Position numbers and translations under genes: made by a program
Part shown: in pieces, positions 43,057-50,874 of the stretch
How the letters are laid out: each line of letters begins with the position of its first letter
Position numbering within the stretch: the stretch's first letter is position 1
Source: Fibrobacterota bacterium
GTDB taxonomy: Bacteria; Fibrobacterota; Fibrobacteria; UBA5070
NCBI GenBank assembly: GCA_016715065.1
Contig: JADKBN010000002.1
Span: forward strand, 248,001-312,000
Direction: 5' to 3'
DNA: 64,000 nt
The notes under the pieces: model-generated
Told to the model about the DNA's origin: nothing
Seen by the model: the letters and a program-made list of their open reading frames with translations, nothing else
The model's database searches: none

Positions 43057-44152
43057 GCGACCGCTTGAAATTCTGATCTCGACCTCTTTTAATATATTCT
43101 CTGGCAAATTTTGTGAAGGCGGGATTTTTGCATGGGTCCTGATGGTTTGACTTGTAGATCGCGCGGTAGCGCTTTTTTAGTAAGCCGTTGATGGAGCCAG
43201 TCAAAGGGAAGTACGCTGTATAGAATGCTGGAGTGTACGGATAGCCGTTCTCGAGGGAAAAGCATGATTCGGTCAAATCGTGACTGAGGTCTTCCGGTGA
43301 ACGGATGATGATTTTCTGATATGCTAAAAATCGTTGGTAGGAGATCGGATCCAAATTTCGACTCCACCAGCGGTTGGAGGGGAAAATGGATTGAAGGCCT
43401 CCTACCGAATAAGTGGTGCAAGCTGGGCAGTGGTTATTCAGGAGCGCCTGGAGTGAATCGGAGTTCATCCCCTTGATGATAATGCCAGGTGGTAAAAGGT
43501 GAGAAAATCCATTTGCTAATCCGGAAGATTTGATTATGCGCTCAAAGTTGCTGTGGAAGTCTGCGTATTTGGGCTTGTTGATGGTTTCTGATGTCAAATG
43601 AAAATAGATACGTAAAATGGATGTGTCGATCTGATCGAAGCTTGTGGTCAATTTAAGGGAGGACTTGACCAGTTCGTCACGAAACGAGTCATCCTTAATG
43701 ACTCCATTTTCAACGGTTGAGTGGAAAATGGTCCAGACAGAACTGTCTGATTCAGCGAAGCGGCACGTGGGGCAAGCGCTTTGAAGCAATCGGCTTGATT
43801 CTTTGGAAAGAGGGTTTGAGTGAAGCAAAATTTTGCAAGTCGAGGAGAGACTTCTACAGGGGGATAAGTGTGATTTGATTAATTCTTTACCAAATGGTTT
43901 TTGTGAATCGCCAAGGAGAGTGCATGCTCGACGGAAAATTTTTCCGTGTTGCTGAAGTCTCCATAGGGCGGAATAACGGCCAGATGGCGATTCGAGTTGA
44001 GCCAGCGATTCAAATTCACTGCTCAAGGATTGCCAGGCGGAATCCTGATTGGAAAGGGTTTGACTGTTGGCTGCAAAAGATTCGGATTGCCAAAGAAAAA
44101 GTGGAAGGAGATATAAGGCAACGCAAATGCATTGCGCGAGACTGTTGCTCAT
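43034..44152 (-). CDS. Sec-exported protein of unknown function (cassette 1, third gene)
   Basis: A 372-residue protein with a signal peptide ending WQSESFAA. The body is helical and low in GC compared with the core genes, with several cysteines (SACPTCRF, HCPACTTY). Its N-terminal part (DSAWQSLSSEFESLAQ ... RYSALWRLQQHGKIF) and its end (TKFAREYIKRGRDQNFKRSLKTIL) resemble parts of the exported proteins at 50049 and 52656, so the three form a family. It follows the caspase-like gene (starts overlap by four bases, ATGA). A periplasmic immunity or partner protein is one possibility. No family recognised. Confidence 0.65.
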   Translation of the reverse strand: MSNSLAQCICVALYLLPLFLWQSESFAANSQTLSNQDSAWQSLSSEFESLAQLESPSGRYSALWRLQQHGKIFRRACTLLGDSQKPFGKELIKSHLSPCRSLSSTCKILLHSNPLSKESSRLLQSACPTCRFAESDSSVWTIFHSTVENGVIKDDSFRDELVKSSLKLTTSFDQIDTSILRIYFHLTSETINKPKYADFHSNFERIIKSSGLANGFSHLLPPGIIIKGMNSDSLQALLNNHCPACTTYSVGGLQSIFPSNRWWSRNLDPISYQRFLAYQKIIIRSPEDLSHDLTESCFSLENGYPYTPAFYTAYFPLTGSINGLLKKRYRAIYKSNHQDPCKNPAFTKFAREYIKRGRDQNFKRSLKTILCE

Positions 44153-44868
44153 GCCCCTTCCTTTCCTCCGCTGAAGATTTTTTTTGGTGGAGAAACAGGA
44201 GCTCCATTGTAATTTTCAGGAAGGAATAATTTCCAACCAAGTGGTCGGCCTTCAAGCTCGTTGGTAATGGCGTTGTAGTCGCTACCCACTTCCGTTTCGC
44301 CGACAGTAACTAGTCGGATAAATCCTTCGGGAGCGTAGCATGGCTTGCCGGATAGATTTGCGAAAGTGCGTGCAAAGCATGGACTTTTGTCCGCAGGATC
44401 AAGTTCGTTTCCCGTATTACATGCAAGAAACAGGATGTATTTGCATTCGTTTATCATTTGTTTGACTGCGGCATTTGATTGTAACTCCTTCAAAGCGGCA
44501 TGGGGAGAAACACCCTCCTCATTGGCGTCGATGTACCGAAAGAGGGCCTCCCTGTTTGCGTGGGCGCCGATGAAAAAGCTGTCTGGCAGTGCTTGAAATC
44601 GCACCATTGTAGAATGATGTTTTTTCTGAAGTTTTGTGTTGTTGCTCCACGTTTCTTCTGCAAGGTCACTCGGACGGACTGAATTGGGAAGGGTTTCAGC
44701 AAGAAAAACATATCCATTTCTTGGTCCACGATATCCCTTCACCCCAGCAACATCGCCGGGAGCCTTGTTGACGGCGGGCAGCGGCCGAAATTCGACTTTC
44801 TTCAGCTTTGGTGGAGGGCCGAAGAGCTTCTCCCAGATGATTTCGCCTATTCCTTTTTCTTTATCCAT
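44149..44868 (-). CDS. Protein with caspase-like His/Cys motifs (cassette 1, second gene)
   Basis: A 239-residue protein, MDKEKGIGEIIWEKL, with no signal peptide. The pattern SFFIGAHANREALFRY (His103) then KYILFLACNTGNELD (Cys150) and FARTFANLSGKPCYAPEGF matches the order His-Gly/Ala ... Ala-Cys of clan CD cysteine peptidases (caspase, C80, gingipain). The paralogue at 54915 has the more standard GGHGSN. The start ATG 44868 overlaps the stop of the scaffold gene (TGATG); an ORF start at 44922 would lie inside it. I infer a peptidase-like effector domain, but no structural proof is possible here. Confidence 0.6.
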   Translation of the reverse strand: MDKEKGIGEIIWEKLFGPPPKLKKVEFRPLPAVNKAPGDVAGVKGYRGPRNGYVFLAETLPNSVRPSDLAEETWSNNTKLQKKHHSTMVRFQALPDSFFIGAHANREALFRYIDANEEGVSPHAALKELQSNAAVKQMINECKYILFLACNTGNELDPADKSPCFARTFANLSGKPCYAPEGFIRLVTVGETEVGSDYNAITNELEGRPLGWKLFLPENYNGAPVSPPKKIFSGGKEGA

Positions 44869-47081
44869 CAGTTCACCTCGCACGAGATCATGTGTCGAAC
44901 TGCTACCAGAATTCCGGCCCATGTCTTGGGGCCACAGATTCCGTCCGTGCTGAGTTTCAAGCTCCAGGCTTGGTTGCAGCCGTGCTGGAATTGAAAAACA
45001 GCGTTCTGCGTCTTGGGGCCATCGATCCCGTCGACTAGACCAGGGTCACAGTGCCAGCCTTTGCTTCCGAAATATTTCATAAATGACTGAGCATCACGAA
45101 TGGTGGCCTGCTGCGTGAATTCTCTCCATGCCTTCCCGTCGCCGTGAATGATGGCTTCAGCCAGCTTCAACCTTTGTCCGTTGATGCTCATCGCTTCGCT
45201 GTTCGCATCAGAAAGCAAGGATAAGGTACAGTGGCCATGTTCAGAATGGAAATGAGACAGGCTGGCAAGCGCCTCCAAGAAGTCGTCGTTGACAAGATTT
45301 GGCATGTGGCTGTTTTCGTGGAAGTGGCTCTCGAAGAGGGGGATGTCGATGCCCTTTGGCTTGGGCGGATCCGCTTCGGCTGGGGCTTCCGCTGGTGTCG
45401 GCGCTGGGACGCTTGCCGGAGCAGGAGCGATGGGGGCGGAGGGCGCTACCGTTGGCGCCGAAGTCGGAGCCAGGTGGGAGGGCGCGGCCAACGAGACGGC
45501 CGGGGGAGCCGGTTCCGAGGTGGTGGCAACAGGCGTCGGCGTCTTCACTTCGTGGTCCACCGCTCGCGGCGTGGGCACCACCACCTCCAGCTCGCAGACC
45601 ACATCATCCTCATCGTCGGCCACGTCGTTGGTGACGCGCACCGTGTAGGTGCCGCGCGATAGCCCGTCGATGGTGATCCAGCCGTGGTCGTCGGTTTTTG
45701 TCTCGATCCGTTCTGGACCTTCTAGCAGCACCTTGGCTCCCGAGATCTCCACATCGTCGTCGTCCACCACCTGGATGTGCAGCCCATGGACCTCGAAGTC
45801 TTCGGTGGCATCCACACGATCCAGCCAGGTGGAATAGGTTTTTTCGCCGCGCCGCACCCGCTCGCCACGCGGTTTGGGGTCGAGCCGTGGCTCGAAGAAC
45901 AAGATCTCCAGATGCGCTTCCGCCAAAACGTCCTTGCTCTCCGGCGGCTTTGGGGCGACGCCTTCGCACACGCAAACCTGCGGCGCCAGGGCTTTGGCCA
46001 GCGTGGTCTTCTCCTGGCCGAAGTAGGCGCGCAACAACTCCTTGCGGGTGGGTGAATCCAGTTTGCCAGAAACTGACAAGGAGACCTCGCCTTTCTCGGT
46101 CACCGACTTTTGGAATGCATTCAGAGCCTGGTGCGAGGGTTCGTCTTCCACGCCACTGCACTGGCCTTCATAAACCTTGATGTGCTTCAAGATCACCTGG
46201 GCTTCGCGCCATCCCCAGCGGGATGCGGCGGGCTTTTCCGGCGCGAACCACGGAAGCCACTCGTCCCAGCGGTTGGTGAGGACGGCCGCAAGGGATTTCG
46301 CGCGGGCCAGGGCGAGCGCGGTGTCTGGAGCATCGGGTCCCGGATGGGCCACGATTACGAGGGGGCCGGTGGGGCGCTTCTGGTGCTGCGCGACGATCTT
46401 GCGCAAGGCGGACAGTGCGCCGGGAAGCAGAAAGCATTTGTCGTGATCGAACAGCCTCCCCGACAATCGCAGCCGAGAAGCGCGCGTGGGGCCCGCGATG
46501 GTGGCCACCGGCTTGGCGCGAGCGGTGAGCTTCTTTTGGGTGTGGATCGCCCTCGCGTGCAAGAACAGCTCGGTGCCTGGATCCATGCGGGAATCGGCCA
46601 GGCCTTCCACGGAGAATGTGGCCTGCACGGTCTGGAAGGCGACAGGCTGCAAGGTGACAAATTCCGGCTTTCCAGCGGGTTCGTCCGAATCCTTGGTGGA
46701 TTCGCGGTAGATCACGCGCAGTTCCAGCTTCAGGGTGCGGTCGGCTTCGGTAATGGGGCCGGCGGATTCCACATCGCACAGCACCGTCACTGTCCCCGAA
46801 AGGTCCACCGGCGCCGCCTCGCGGATGCGGCAGTTGGACAAGATCATCGGGAAGCTCTTGGCGGGGGCCTCGGCGGGCCAGGGATCCTGTTCGCGGACTT
46901 GGCTTAGGTACTTGGATGTGTCGTACGCTTTTTGACCGGGGGCCACTTTGCCTTGCTGGGTCTTGGCGACAATGGCATCCCAATTGATCTCTCCCGAGGG
47001 CTTGGCAGTGGAGATGTCCATCAACATGGGCTCGCGGTCGTCGCGGTGGTGGTGCGGGCCGAAGGGGTTGGGGCGGTTCAT
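44868..47081 (-). CDS. OmpA/peptidoglycan-binding scaffold protein (cassette 1, first gene)
   Basis: A 737-residue multidomain protein without a Sec signal. In order: an N-terminal beta domain (about 70-190) and an OmpA-like region (RLFDHDKCFLLPGALSALRK, 206-225). A peptidoglycan-binding unit follows (about 300-345; DSPTRKELLRAYFG), then a Cna-B-like sandwich (about 405-460; HIQVVDDDDVEISGAKVLLEG) and a Pro/Ala/Thr-rich linker (465-570). A second peptidoglycan-binding region (CDPGLVDGIDGPKTQNAVFQFQHGC) ends the protein. The 5' 1.4 kb and the leader are nearly identical to 56760-58600, while the C-terminal part differs. This fits an adaptor that binds the cell wall and carries different partners. 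Confidence 0.72.
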   Translation of the reverse strand: MNRPNPFGPHHHRDDREPMLMDISTAKPSGEINWDAIVAKTQQGKVAPGQKAYDTSKYLSQVREQDPWPAEAPAKSFPMILSNCRIREAAPVDLSGTVTVLCDVESAGPITEADRTLKLELRVIYRESTKDSDEPAGKPEFVTLQPVAFQTVQATFSVEGLADSRMDPGTELFLHARAIHTQKKLTARAKPVATIAGPTRASRLRLSGRLFDHDKCFLLPGALSALRKIVAQHQKRPTGPLVIVAHPGPDAPDTALALARAKSLAAVLTNRWDEWLPWFAPEKPAASRWGWREAQVILKHIKVYEGQCSGVEDEPSHQALNAFQKSVTEKGEVSLSVSGKLDSPTRKELLRAYFGQEKTTLAKALAPQVCVCEGVAPKPPESKDVLAEAHLEILFFEPRLDPKPRGERVRRGEKTYSTWLDRVDATEDFEVHGLHIQVVDDDDVEISGAKVLLEGPERIETKTDDHGWITIDGLSRGTYTVRVTNDVADDEDDVVCELEVVVPTPRAVDHEVKTPTPVATTSEPAPPAVSLAAPSHLAPTSAPTVAPSAPIAPAPASVPAPTPAEAPAEADPPKPKGIDIPLFESHFHENSHMPNLVNDDFLEALASLSHFHSEHGHCTLSLLSDANSEAMSINGQRLKLAEAIIHGDGKAWREFTQQATIRDAQSFMKYFGSKGWHCDPGLVDGIDGPKTQNAVFQFQHGCNQAWSLKLSTDGICGPKTWAGILVAVRHMISCEVN

Positions 47082-47207
47082 GAAAATGGCCTTTCAGGAC
47101 GACGGGCGGTAGGCGGTCGTGTGGGTTCAGGAATGGGGCTATGGGGACAAAAACTTGGTGTCCCCGCGGCTTGTGAAGAGAAGATGATCAAGCGGGAGAG
47201 AAAAATC

Positions 47208-47223
47208 TGTGATCTAAATCACA
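47208..47223. promoter_or_regulatory. CRP/FNR-type palindrome before cassette 1
   Basis: TGTGATCTAAATCACA is a perfect TGTGA-N6-TCACA site, 127 bases before the scaffold gene start. The same 16 bases stand before the second scaffold gene (58378-58393). It matches the consensus for cAMP receptor family proteins; which family member binds it here is unknown. Confidence 0.7.
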
Positions 47224-47228
47224 CTGCC

Positions 47229-47437
47229 TTTGCAAAGGGCGTCATGGCACGCCCTCTGCACTCCCGCCAGTAAGGGGGCTGCACCCCTTACAACCCCGGA
47301 AGGCCTGATTCGCGCTTCGTGCCATCGCGCTTTGGTGCGCAACCTTGCGCGGAAAGGCTGGCTCCGAGACCCCGACGGCGCGCGAGACGCGCGAAGTCGG
47401 GGGCCCTGGCGAGGGGAGTGGGTTGCCGGTTTCCGGC
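47229..47437 (+). repeat. Structured repeat R2, copy B
   Basis: Second copy of the three-hairpin repeat, next to the CRP-like site in the 396-base gap (47082-47477) upstream of scaffold gene 1. It is almost the same as copy C, with small indels such as one missing C in the GTAAGGGGG hairpin. No gene is seen in this gap. Confidence 0.85.
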
Positions 47438-47477
47438 AAGGGACGAAACGCTTGCCGGGGGGTGGCTGGAGGGGAAG

Positions 47478-48539
47478 TCAAAATTTACCTGGGATCCGCT
47501 TCTGTCTGGAATAGTCCTCCAGCCATAAGGGTGAAGAGCCTTGGCTTGTCGAGAAAACGTTGAGGGCATCGAACTCTTGATTTTTGATCTGGAGTTGGTC
47601 CAAATCAACGACGAATGCTCCGGAACAGGTGCCATCGGATTGAGGTGTGATCGGGATTTCCAAGGGAATTATTTGGGGGTCGATAACTCGTTGTAAAAAC
47701 AAGTAGAAGGTCTTAATGTGGGACGGAATGTCCATGCCTGCTGTGATGGCCGGATCCAAGTTTAATTGGACGCGATCGCCAGGAAGAATGTTAAGATGAT
47801 ATTGAACGGATACCTGATGGTCGGTTTTACTGTGCTTTTGCCAGGAAATGTTGATTCCAATCTTTTCCGGCTGACTCGCGATCCGGAGCGGGGCCCAAGG
47901 CTTTTTAGATTCCCACCAATCTCTTGGGAGTGCTGTCCGTGGAGGAATCGATTTAATAATAGAGTCCACCACTTCGTTGTGGTGTGGTAGGTCGTATCCC
48001 AGCTTGAAATGGCGCGGATCTGTAATGGCATGAGGTGCAGTGGCAAAGGCCACAAAGTTTCCTGGGGCGATCGGACCGGGTGTTTCGAGTTTTGGAGGGT
48101 ATTTAAGTTCAGAGATTGAGCCTTCTCGCTGAATGGTCGATCGAGTTTCTCCCGGCCGAAGAATCAAAAAGCGTCGTTCGGGGTCGAATTCTATGCGGCC
48201 TCGTTCTCGGATGTCCATGTTGCTTGGAAAGGCTTCGATTTGGTTTGTGATCGCATTCAAAATGATGAAGTGACCGAAACGATCAAATAATCGATGATCC
48301 AAATCCTGGCCCCGCTGACCTTCTTGCTGAAGAATGAAACTTTTTTTGGAAGGTGGGTGCCGGAGGTCTATTGATTGGTCAACTTTGAACACCCAAGTCT
48401 CGTCAGAGATTGCGTCGAATTGTTGAGCGACAAGGTGTTCGTTTTCGCAGCCGGAAAAATCCTGCAAGCCCGTCGGATCAGGTGTGGGAGGCTCCAAAAT
48501 TCGAATACTACTAACCCGGCATTCTTGTGCTTCGGTCAT
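47478..48539 (-). CDS. DUF4384-like protein next to IS630
   Basis: A 353-residue protein with no signal peptide. The central part (FGHFIILNAITNQIEAFPSN, then LILRPGETRSTI, then PGPIAPGNFVAFATAPHA) follows the order of DUF4384 domains. Those domains often sit after caspase domains in secreted or signalling proteins. The C-terminal 120 residues look like a second beta domain. The IS630 element ends just before its start codon, so the true 5' end may have been cut or replaced: the ATG at 48539 overlaps the transposase stop. The similarity call is by eye and tentative. Confidence 0.5.
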   Translation of the reverse strand: MTEAQECRVSSIRILEPPTPDPTGLQDFSGCENEHLVAQQFDAISDETWVFKVDQSIDLRHPPSKKSFILQQEGQRGQDLDHRLFDRFGHFIILNAITNQIEAFPSNMDIRERGRIEFDPERRFLILRPGETRSTIQREGSISELKYPPKLETPGPIAPGNFVAFATAPHAITDPRHFKLGYDLPHHNEVVDSIIKSIPPRTALPRDWWESKKPWAPLRIASQPEKIGINISWQKHSKTDHQVSVQYHLNILPGDRVQLNLDPAITAGMDIPSHIKTFYLFLQRVIDPQIIPLEIPITPQSDGTCSGAFVVDLDQLQIKNQEFDALNVFSTSQGSSPLWLEDYSRQKRIPGKF

Positions 48540-49598
48540 GCGGCATACCTAGCAGGAGTATAAGTGAAGAAGCTTTTGACCAAGTCGCAATCTTCGCTGA
48601 GAAGAGACATGTACCCTTCAACACGTTTATCAAGAACGTTCGAGCTATTGGTCATTGGTAGCGAGCCAAGGCGTGATTTCATATCGCGATTCAAGTATTC
48701 GTCTGGGTTCAGATCTGGAGAATACGAGGGAAGAAACCGAAGTTCAATTTTATCCCTATTCAATTCCAGCCATGGCCTGAGGTCTTTCGCATGATGAACT
48801 CTCAGGTTGTCAACAATCAAGATTATTTTGCGTCCAGATGCATCTTGGATCATCGATTCCAAAAACGCACGAAATCGCTCGACATTAATTGCCTCTTTGA
48901 ACATCCGAAAGCGAACCAAGCCTTGATTATTGACAGCGGAAACCATCGTGAGATGAATTCGCTTTCCAAACGATTTGAGAATAGGTGTTTTTCCCCGTGG
49001 AGAAAAGCCTCGCAGCTGATGAGGGGTGTTTTGCACTGCAGTCTCATCTCCCCACCAGATCTCGGCGCCTTCAGCTTTGGCCTGTGCTCTGATCGCCGGG
49101 TACTCATCTTCAAGCCACTGTCGAACCTTTCCGGTTCTGCTCTGTGGCAGTCAACTTCGGCCTCTGACATGTGAATCCCCAGCGCCGCAAATAATTACCA
49201 ACACAAGTGATCGACAGATGGATTCCAAGTTCACGCTCAATCAGCTCTTGAACCGCAGAGCGGGTCCAAAGTGCAAAAGGCATTTTCAATTGATCTGGGG
49301 TCCGATCGAGTATGATCGATTGAATCAGTTTCTCATTTTCTTCAGTCAACAAGGAATCGTCACCTGGGGACTTTCCTCCGTGGGAAGGATTCAAGGCCTC
49401 CCAGCCTCCCTCCCTAAACTTCTTCATGCGACTTTCAAGCATCCGAACAGGAACATCAAAAGTGGCGGAAACTTCATTGTAAATACTCTTCAAGCTTGGG
49501 TGCTTGCCGCATTCAATGAGCTTCAATATCGTTTTTACAGAGCGGTAAGCATTTTCTTTTATCTCAGCCATCTTCGCGTCAGTTTGAGGCTTATTCAT
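48536..49598 (-). pseudogene. IS630-family transposase, frameshifted
   Basis: The reading frame is split. Residues 1-162 (49598-49110) carry the helix-turn-helix part (IYNEVSATFDVPVRMLESR, WTRSAVQELIERELG, YLRRWGFTCQRPK). The second frame reads VRQWLEDEYPAIRAQAKAEGAEIWWGDETAVQ and then the catalytic remainder, to 48536. The DDE residues are visible: WWGDET, LIVDNLRVHHAK and SPDLNPDEYLNRD. A single G too many in AAAGG near 49120 (or programmed +1 frameshifting) separates them. The stop codon lies just outside the inverted repeat, in host DNA, and overlaps the next gene. Confidence 0.75.
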
Positions 49599-49637
49599 GC
49601 ATGAAATTTACTCATATAGTACCGCATTGCCAAGGTA
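48546..49637 (-). mobile_element. IS630-family insertion sequence
   Basis: About 1.09 kb bounded by imperfect terminal repeats ATACCTAGCA (48545-48554) and TGCCAAGGTAT (49628-49638), with TA at each end as IS630 elements duplicate TA. It carries one transposase. It sits between the exported-protein gene at 50049 and the DUF4384-like gene. Confidence 0.72.
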
Positions 49638-49638
49638 T

Positions 49639-50048
49639 CTGGTTAGTAAGCATTGTTGGCTTCTTTGGGAGAGTTTTTAAAGGTCTTGGAAATACGGTAG
49701 TGGCGAGAGCCAAAATCACAAAAGAAATGCGCATTTAATAGAGTCCTTCCCAACGGGAATGGATGTCCGTAAGGTCTCGAGATTGTAGAACGGAAAGGTA
49801 ATTTGGACAAAACATCCTGATAGATTAGTTGGCGGCGGTATTTTAGAGCCCAAACATGGTGCAACGATCCCCGTTAGGCGCCGTGCCGTTGCAATGAGGG
49901 CCTTTGTGGCTGTTGTTACGGAGTCCATTCCCGTTCGGAAAGCCATCCCTGTAATAGTGGCCGCCGTTGTCTACATGTAGAGGGGTGGGCATGCCTGGCG
50001 GGTTTCCCGCTGGTGTACTGCTGGAGGATGGTGGGGAGGATGGAAAGC
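49639..50048. other. Gene-poor segment between IS630 and the exported-protein gene
   Basis: This 410-base stretch has no recognisable gene. It contains a short minus-strand frame (49843-49992) and, at 50007-50050, a copy of the 3' end of the membrane-protein gene at 41211-41708 (CCCGCTGGTGTACTGCTGGAG plus near matches). It looks like a junk-filled remnant of a rearrangement. Confidence 0.5.
49843..49992 (-). CDS. Possible small Gly/Asn/His-rich protein or gene remnant
   Basis: A 49-residue frame, MPTPLHVDNGGHYYRDGFPN ... NNSHKGPHCNGTAPNGDRCTMFGL. Its amino acid mix (Gly, Asn, His, two Cys) looks like real coding sequence, perhaps the end of a metal-binding domain. No clear ribosome site. It may be the surviving tail of a gene destroyed by the IS630 event. 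Confidence 0.3.
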   Translation of the reverse strand: MPTPLHVDNGGHYYRDGFPNGNGLRNNSHKGPHCNGTAPNGDRCTMFGL

Positions 50049-50849
50049 TCAGGGGTTGGGGAAGCCTAAGAACTCGTGGAGAGCTGGTCGATTTGGATCC
50101 TTCGAGATGAGGGTTCGAGGCTTTCCGGGTGGAGTTAGGCGCCATCGCAAAATCTGGATGAGGTTGGAGTCGGCACCGCGAGTCTTGTAGCACCTGTAAA
50201 AATTGCGGACAAAATCTGGATGCTGAGCGAATACGGACTCTTTTCCCAGGATACTGAGGGAGATTTCGAGTCTACCGACGGAGGGGGAGAGTTCGGTCAG
50301 CTCTGGGTCGCACCTAGGGGCTGCCTTTTGGCTAGCCAGAAGCGATTCAAGATTTAAGATCGCTTGGCAGTAGAGGGTTGATCGCGAGTCTCCGATGGAG
50401 CCCGCGTTCAGTTGGTCGATCGTGGAGATCACAGAGCGAGCATAGGGGCTTAGTAGCTGTAGTTGCTTGGGTCCATCAAACCAAATTTCGAGTTCGCTGT
50501 GATGGATGCTAACGGATGCTGCGGGGCAGACTTTCTGGATTTGATCGAGCCGCAGAATGCCGATGGAAATCCAGTGTGACATGGGCTCGCAGATCGAGGA
50601 GTTGGTGGGGCAAATCGTTTGATGGCCCAGGTACCAATCCAATGCTTCTTGATCGTTGAATTCTCCGATTCTCGACATTCCTTTTTGAAAAAGTTGAGCG
50701 TGCTTGTGAATGGCGAGCAGTGCCTGGGCGCGGTTCTGAGGAGGGGGCGAATTTTCGATTGCTCTGAACTGGGAGTCTAGCGCACGCCAGAAGGTGTTGT
50801 CGCATCCGATGGCGGCGGCGAGGGAGAGGAGGGTTGATATGAAAGTCAA
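50049..50849 (-). CDS. Exported protein, related to the cassette third genes
   Basis: A 266-residue protein with an N-terminal hydrophobic signal (MTFISTLLSLAAAIGCDN; possibly a lipoprotein Cys at 16). DNTFWRALDSQFRAIENS, RAQALLAIHKHAQLF and, near the end, HPDFVRNFYRCYKTRGADSNLIQIL correspond in order to parts of the 372-residue protein at 43034. It is flanked by IS630 and IS66, so it may be a displaced cassette member. Function unknown. Confidence 0.6.
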   Translation of the reverse strand: MTFISTLLSLAAAIGCDNTFWRALDSQFRAIENSPPPQNRAQALLAIHKHAQLFQKGMSRIGEFNDQEALDWYLGHQTICPTNSSICEPMSHWISIGILRLDQIQKVCPAASVSIHHSELEIWFDGPKQLQLLSPYARSVISTIDQLNAGSIGDSRSTLYCQAILNLESLLASQKAAPRCDPELTELSPSVGRLEISLSILGKESVFAQHPDFVRNFYRCYKTRGADSNLIQILRWRLTPPGKPRTLISKDPNRPALHEFLGFPNP

Positions 50850-50874
50850 TTGGTGCGCCCTGTGAATATTTTTT

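Noticed and set aside
48850..49170. A third reading frame inside the IS630 element
   Set aside because: It lacks the conserved transposase motifs, which are all found in the two other frames.
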